A DNA stretch of 64,000 nt from Camelus bactrianus (Eukaryota > Chordata > Mammalia > Artiodactyla > Camelidae): the NCBI RefSeq assembly GCF_048773025.1, contig NC_133550.1:5258176-5322175 (forward strand), read 5' to 3'. A program made the translations under genes and the position numbers. The notes beneath the pieces are model-generated. The model ran no database searches, was not told the DNA's origin, and saw only the letters and a program-made list of their open reading frames with translations. The first letter of the stretch is position 1; every line of letters starts with the position of its first letter. Positions 62,281 to 64,000 of the stretch are shown here, in pieces.

Positions 62281-64000
62281 CGACTTGGAGCTAGTACTTC
62301 CCCATATATATATAGGGAGTGGATTTTGCAAGTGAAAAGAATCTTTGTGTTCCCAACAAGCTAGGTGAAGGACGGCTTTCACACACACTTATCTCTCAGA
62401 ACTGAGCAAGCGGAGAGACGTTCGTTCATCTAGCACAAATGGAACGGTTTGCAGGAGAAACTTTTGCTCTGGTTTCTCAGTCTGTTTCCTAGTGCCGGTT
62501 TGACGTTCCAGCAGTTTTCACTGTAAAACCGGGTTGGAGCTAGTACCTCCCCATATATATCTATGGAGTGGAGTTTGCAAATGAAAAGAAACTTTGTATT
62601 CCCAACAAGCTAGGTGAAGGACGGCTTTCACACACAGTTATCTCTCAGAACTGAGCATGTGGAGAGAAGTTCGTTCATCTAGCACAAAGGAAACGGGTTG
62701 CAGGAGAAACTTTTACTCTGGTTTCTCAGTCTGTTTCCTATGGCCGGTTTGAAGTTCCAGCAGTTTTCACTGTAAAACCGAGTTGGAGCTCGTACCTCCC
62801 CATATATACCTATGGAGTGGAATTTGCAGGTGAAAAGAAACTTTGTGTTCCCAACAAGCTAGGTGAAGTGCGGCTTTCACCCACACTTATCTCTCAGAAC
62901 TGAGCATGCGGAGAGACGTTCGTTCATCTAGCACAAAGGGAAAGGGTTGCAGGAGAAACTTTTAATCTGGTTTCTCAATCTGTTTCCTAGTGCCTGTTAG
63001 AAGTTACTGCAGTTTTCACTGTAAAACCGAGTTGGAGCTCGTACCTCCCATATATATGGATGGAGTGGAGTTTGCAACTGAAAAGAAACTTTGTGTTCCC
63101 AACAAGCTAGGTGAAGGACGGCTTTCACACACAATTATATCTCAGAACTGAGCATGTGGAGAGACTTTCGTTCATCTAGCACAATGGGAACGGGTTGCAG
63201 GAGAAACTTTTACTCTGGTTTCTCAGTCTGTTTCATAGTGCCGGTTTGAATTTCCTACAGTTTTCACTGTAAAACCGAGTTGGAGCTAGTACCTCCCCAT
63301 ATACATGTATGGAGTGGAGGTTGCAAGTGAAAATAAACTTTGTGTTCCCAATAAGCTAGGTGAAGGGCGGCTTTCACACACACTTATCTCTCAGAAATGA
63401 GCATACGGAGATACGTTCGTTCATCTAGCACAAATGGAATGGGTTGAAGGAGAAACTTTTACTCTGGTTTCTCAGTCTGTTTCCTATTGCCGGTTTGAAG
63501 TTACTGCAGTTTTCACTGTAAATCCGAGTTGGAGCTCATACCTCCCCATATATATGTATGGAATTGAGTTTGCAAGTGAAAAGAAACTTTGTGTTCCCAA
63601 CAAGCTAGGTGAAAGATGGCTTTCACGCACAATTATCTCTCAGAACTGAGCATGTGGAGAGAGGTTCATTCAACTAGCACAATGGGAAAGGATTGCAGGA
63701 GAAAATTTTACTCTGGTTTCTCAGTATGTTTCATAGTGCCGGTTTGAATTTCCTAGAGTTTTCACTGTAAAACCGAGTTGGAGCTTGTACCTCCCCATAT
63801 ATATGTATGGAGTGGAGATTGCAAGTGAAAGAAACATTGTTTTCCCAACAAGCTATGTGAAGGACGGCTTTCACACACACTTATCTCTCAGAACTGATCA
63901 TGTGGAGAGAAGTTCGTTCATCTAGCACAAAGGGAACCGTTTGCAGGAGAAACTTTTACTATGGTTTCTCAGTCTGTTTCCTAGTGCCGGTTTGAAGTTC
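62281..64000 (+). repeat. Right-edge monomers (m252-m258), another copy of the 51.2-53.1 kb series
   Basis: Starts are 62404, 62653, 62902, 63150, 63399, 63648 and 63896, the last being cut by the window edge after 105 bp. They follow 51465, 51714, 51963, 52211, 52460, 52709 and 52958 in order, at an offset of about 10,939 bp. Only a few bases differ, such as gagatacg for gagagacg at 63,408. Unlike the region after 48,340, there is no equivalent of the monomers at 48481 and 48729. The right end of the big duplication was therefore joined to this series by recombination. The array clearly continues beyond the window. Confidence 0.9.

Larger units (their letters stand above)
1..64000 (+). repeat. 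Uninterrupted 249-bp satellite DNA array, about 257 monomers
   Basis: The window is one head-to-tail array of a single satellite family. Phased on the motif gagcatg, monomer starts run 5, 254, 503, 750, 999, 1248 and so on to 63896, giving 257 complete monomers with a mean spacing of 248.6 bp and a modal length of 249. Small indels of one or two bases account for most of the deviation. No inverted monomer, unique spacer or inserted mobile element was found. By hand count the consensus has about 45% G+C and 7 CpG sites. Neighbouring monomers differ at many sites, while distant ones can be nearly identical, which is the mark of higher-order organisation. I do not recognise the family, so it is unassigned. 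Long satellite arrays of this kind are typical of eukaryotic (peri)centromeric, subtelomeric or other heterochromatic DNA, but location is inferred. Confidence 0.97.

Noticed and set aside
1-64000. About ninety open reading frames of 60-114 codons on both strands as possible genes
   Set aside because: All fall at fixed phases of the satellite monomer, share the same translated pattern, overlap each other on opposite strands, and show no domain, signal or codon evidence. They are frames of the repeat.
1-64000. CRISPR-like array because of regular repeats
   Set aside because: The repeat covers the whole 249-bp period with no unique spacers, and no cas genes exist. This is a satellite, not repeat-spacer structure.

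Overview
The whole 64 kb window is one uninterrupted tandem array of a satellite DNA. The monomer is about 249 bp (mean spacing 248.6 bp), and every copy lies head-to-tail in the same orientation. Using the motif gagcatg (or gatcatg, gagtatg and similar) as monomer start, I phased 257 complete monomers from base 5 to 63,895, plus a partial monomer of 105 bp at the right edge and 4 bp at the left edge. I see no protein-coding gene, RNA gene, transposon, CRISPR array or unique sequence. Long, gene-free, monotonous satellite DNA points to a eukaryotic heterochromatic region such as a (peri)centromere, subtelomere or other heterochromatic block. I do not recognise the family and cannot name the organism. 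The hand-built consensus has about 45% G+C and 7 CpG sites.

The array has layers of higher-order structure, all readable from private sequence variants. Monomers are numbered m1 to m258 below. Left part (1 to about 27.85 kb): a module of about 20 monomers (m1-m21) occurs three times, starting at 5, 8,211 and 23,376. The second and third copies are embedded in a longer duplication of about 15.17 kb (61 monomers) that also carries the ten monomers upstream (5,725-8,210 and 20,891-23,375). Inside the second copy a 12-monomer, 2,982-bp block is tandemly duplicated (about 10.5-13.5 and 13.5-16.5 kb). A 4-monomer rhythm is visible at 18.9-21.6 kb.

Right part (27.85-64 kb): a different mix of monomer variants. 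It holds a second 12-monomer tandem duplication (28.85-34.5 kb), an 11-monomer repeat (38.05-43 kb) and a 4-monomer, 995-bp tandem duplication (50.2-52.2 kb) inside a third 12-monomer recurrence. It also holds a large duplication of about 30 monomers at a distance of 13.67 kb, becoming 13.92 kb after one monomer of indel (40.7-48.3 kb against 54.3-62.3 kb). Single-monomer gains and losses between copies coincide with chimeric monomers whose two halves match neighbouring monomers of the sister copy. That is the footprint of unequal, in-register recombination.

All short open reading frames here are frames of the satellite itself, recurring because 249 is divisible by 3. None is offered as a gene. 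Anything functional (centromere identity, transcription, protein binding) is inference that the sequence alone cannot settle.
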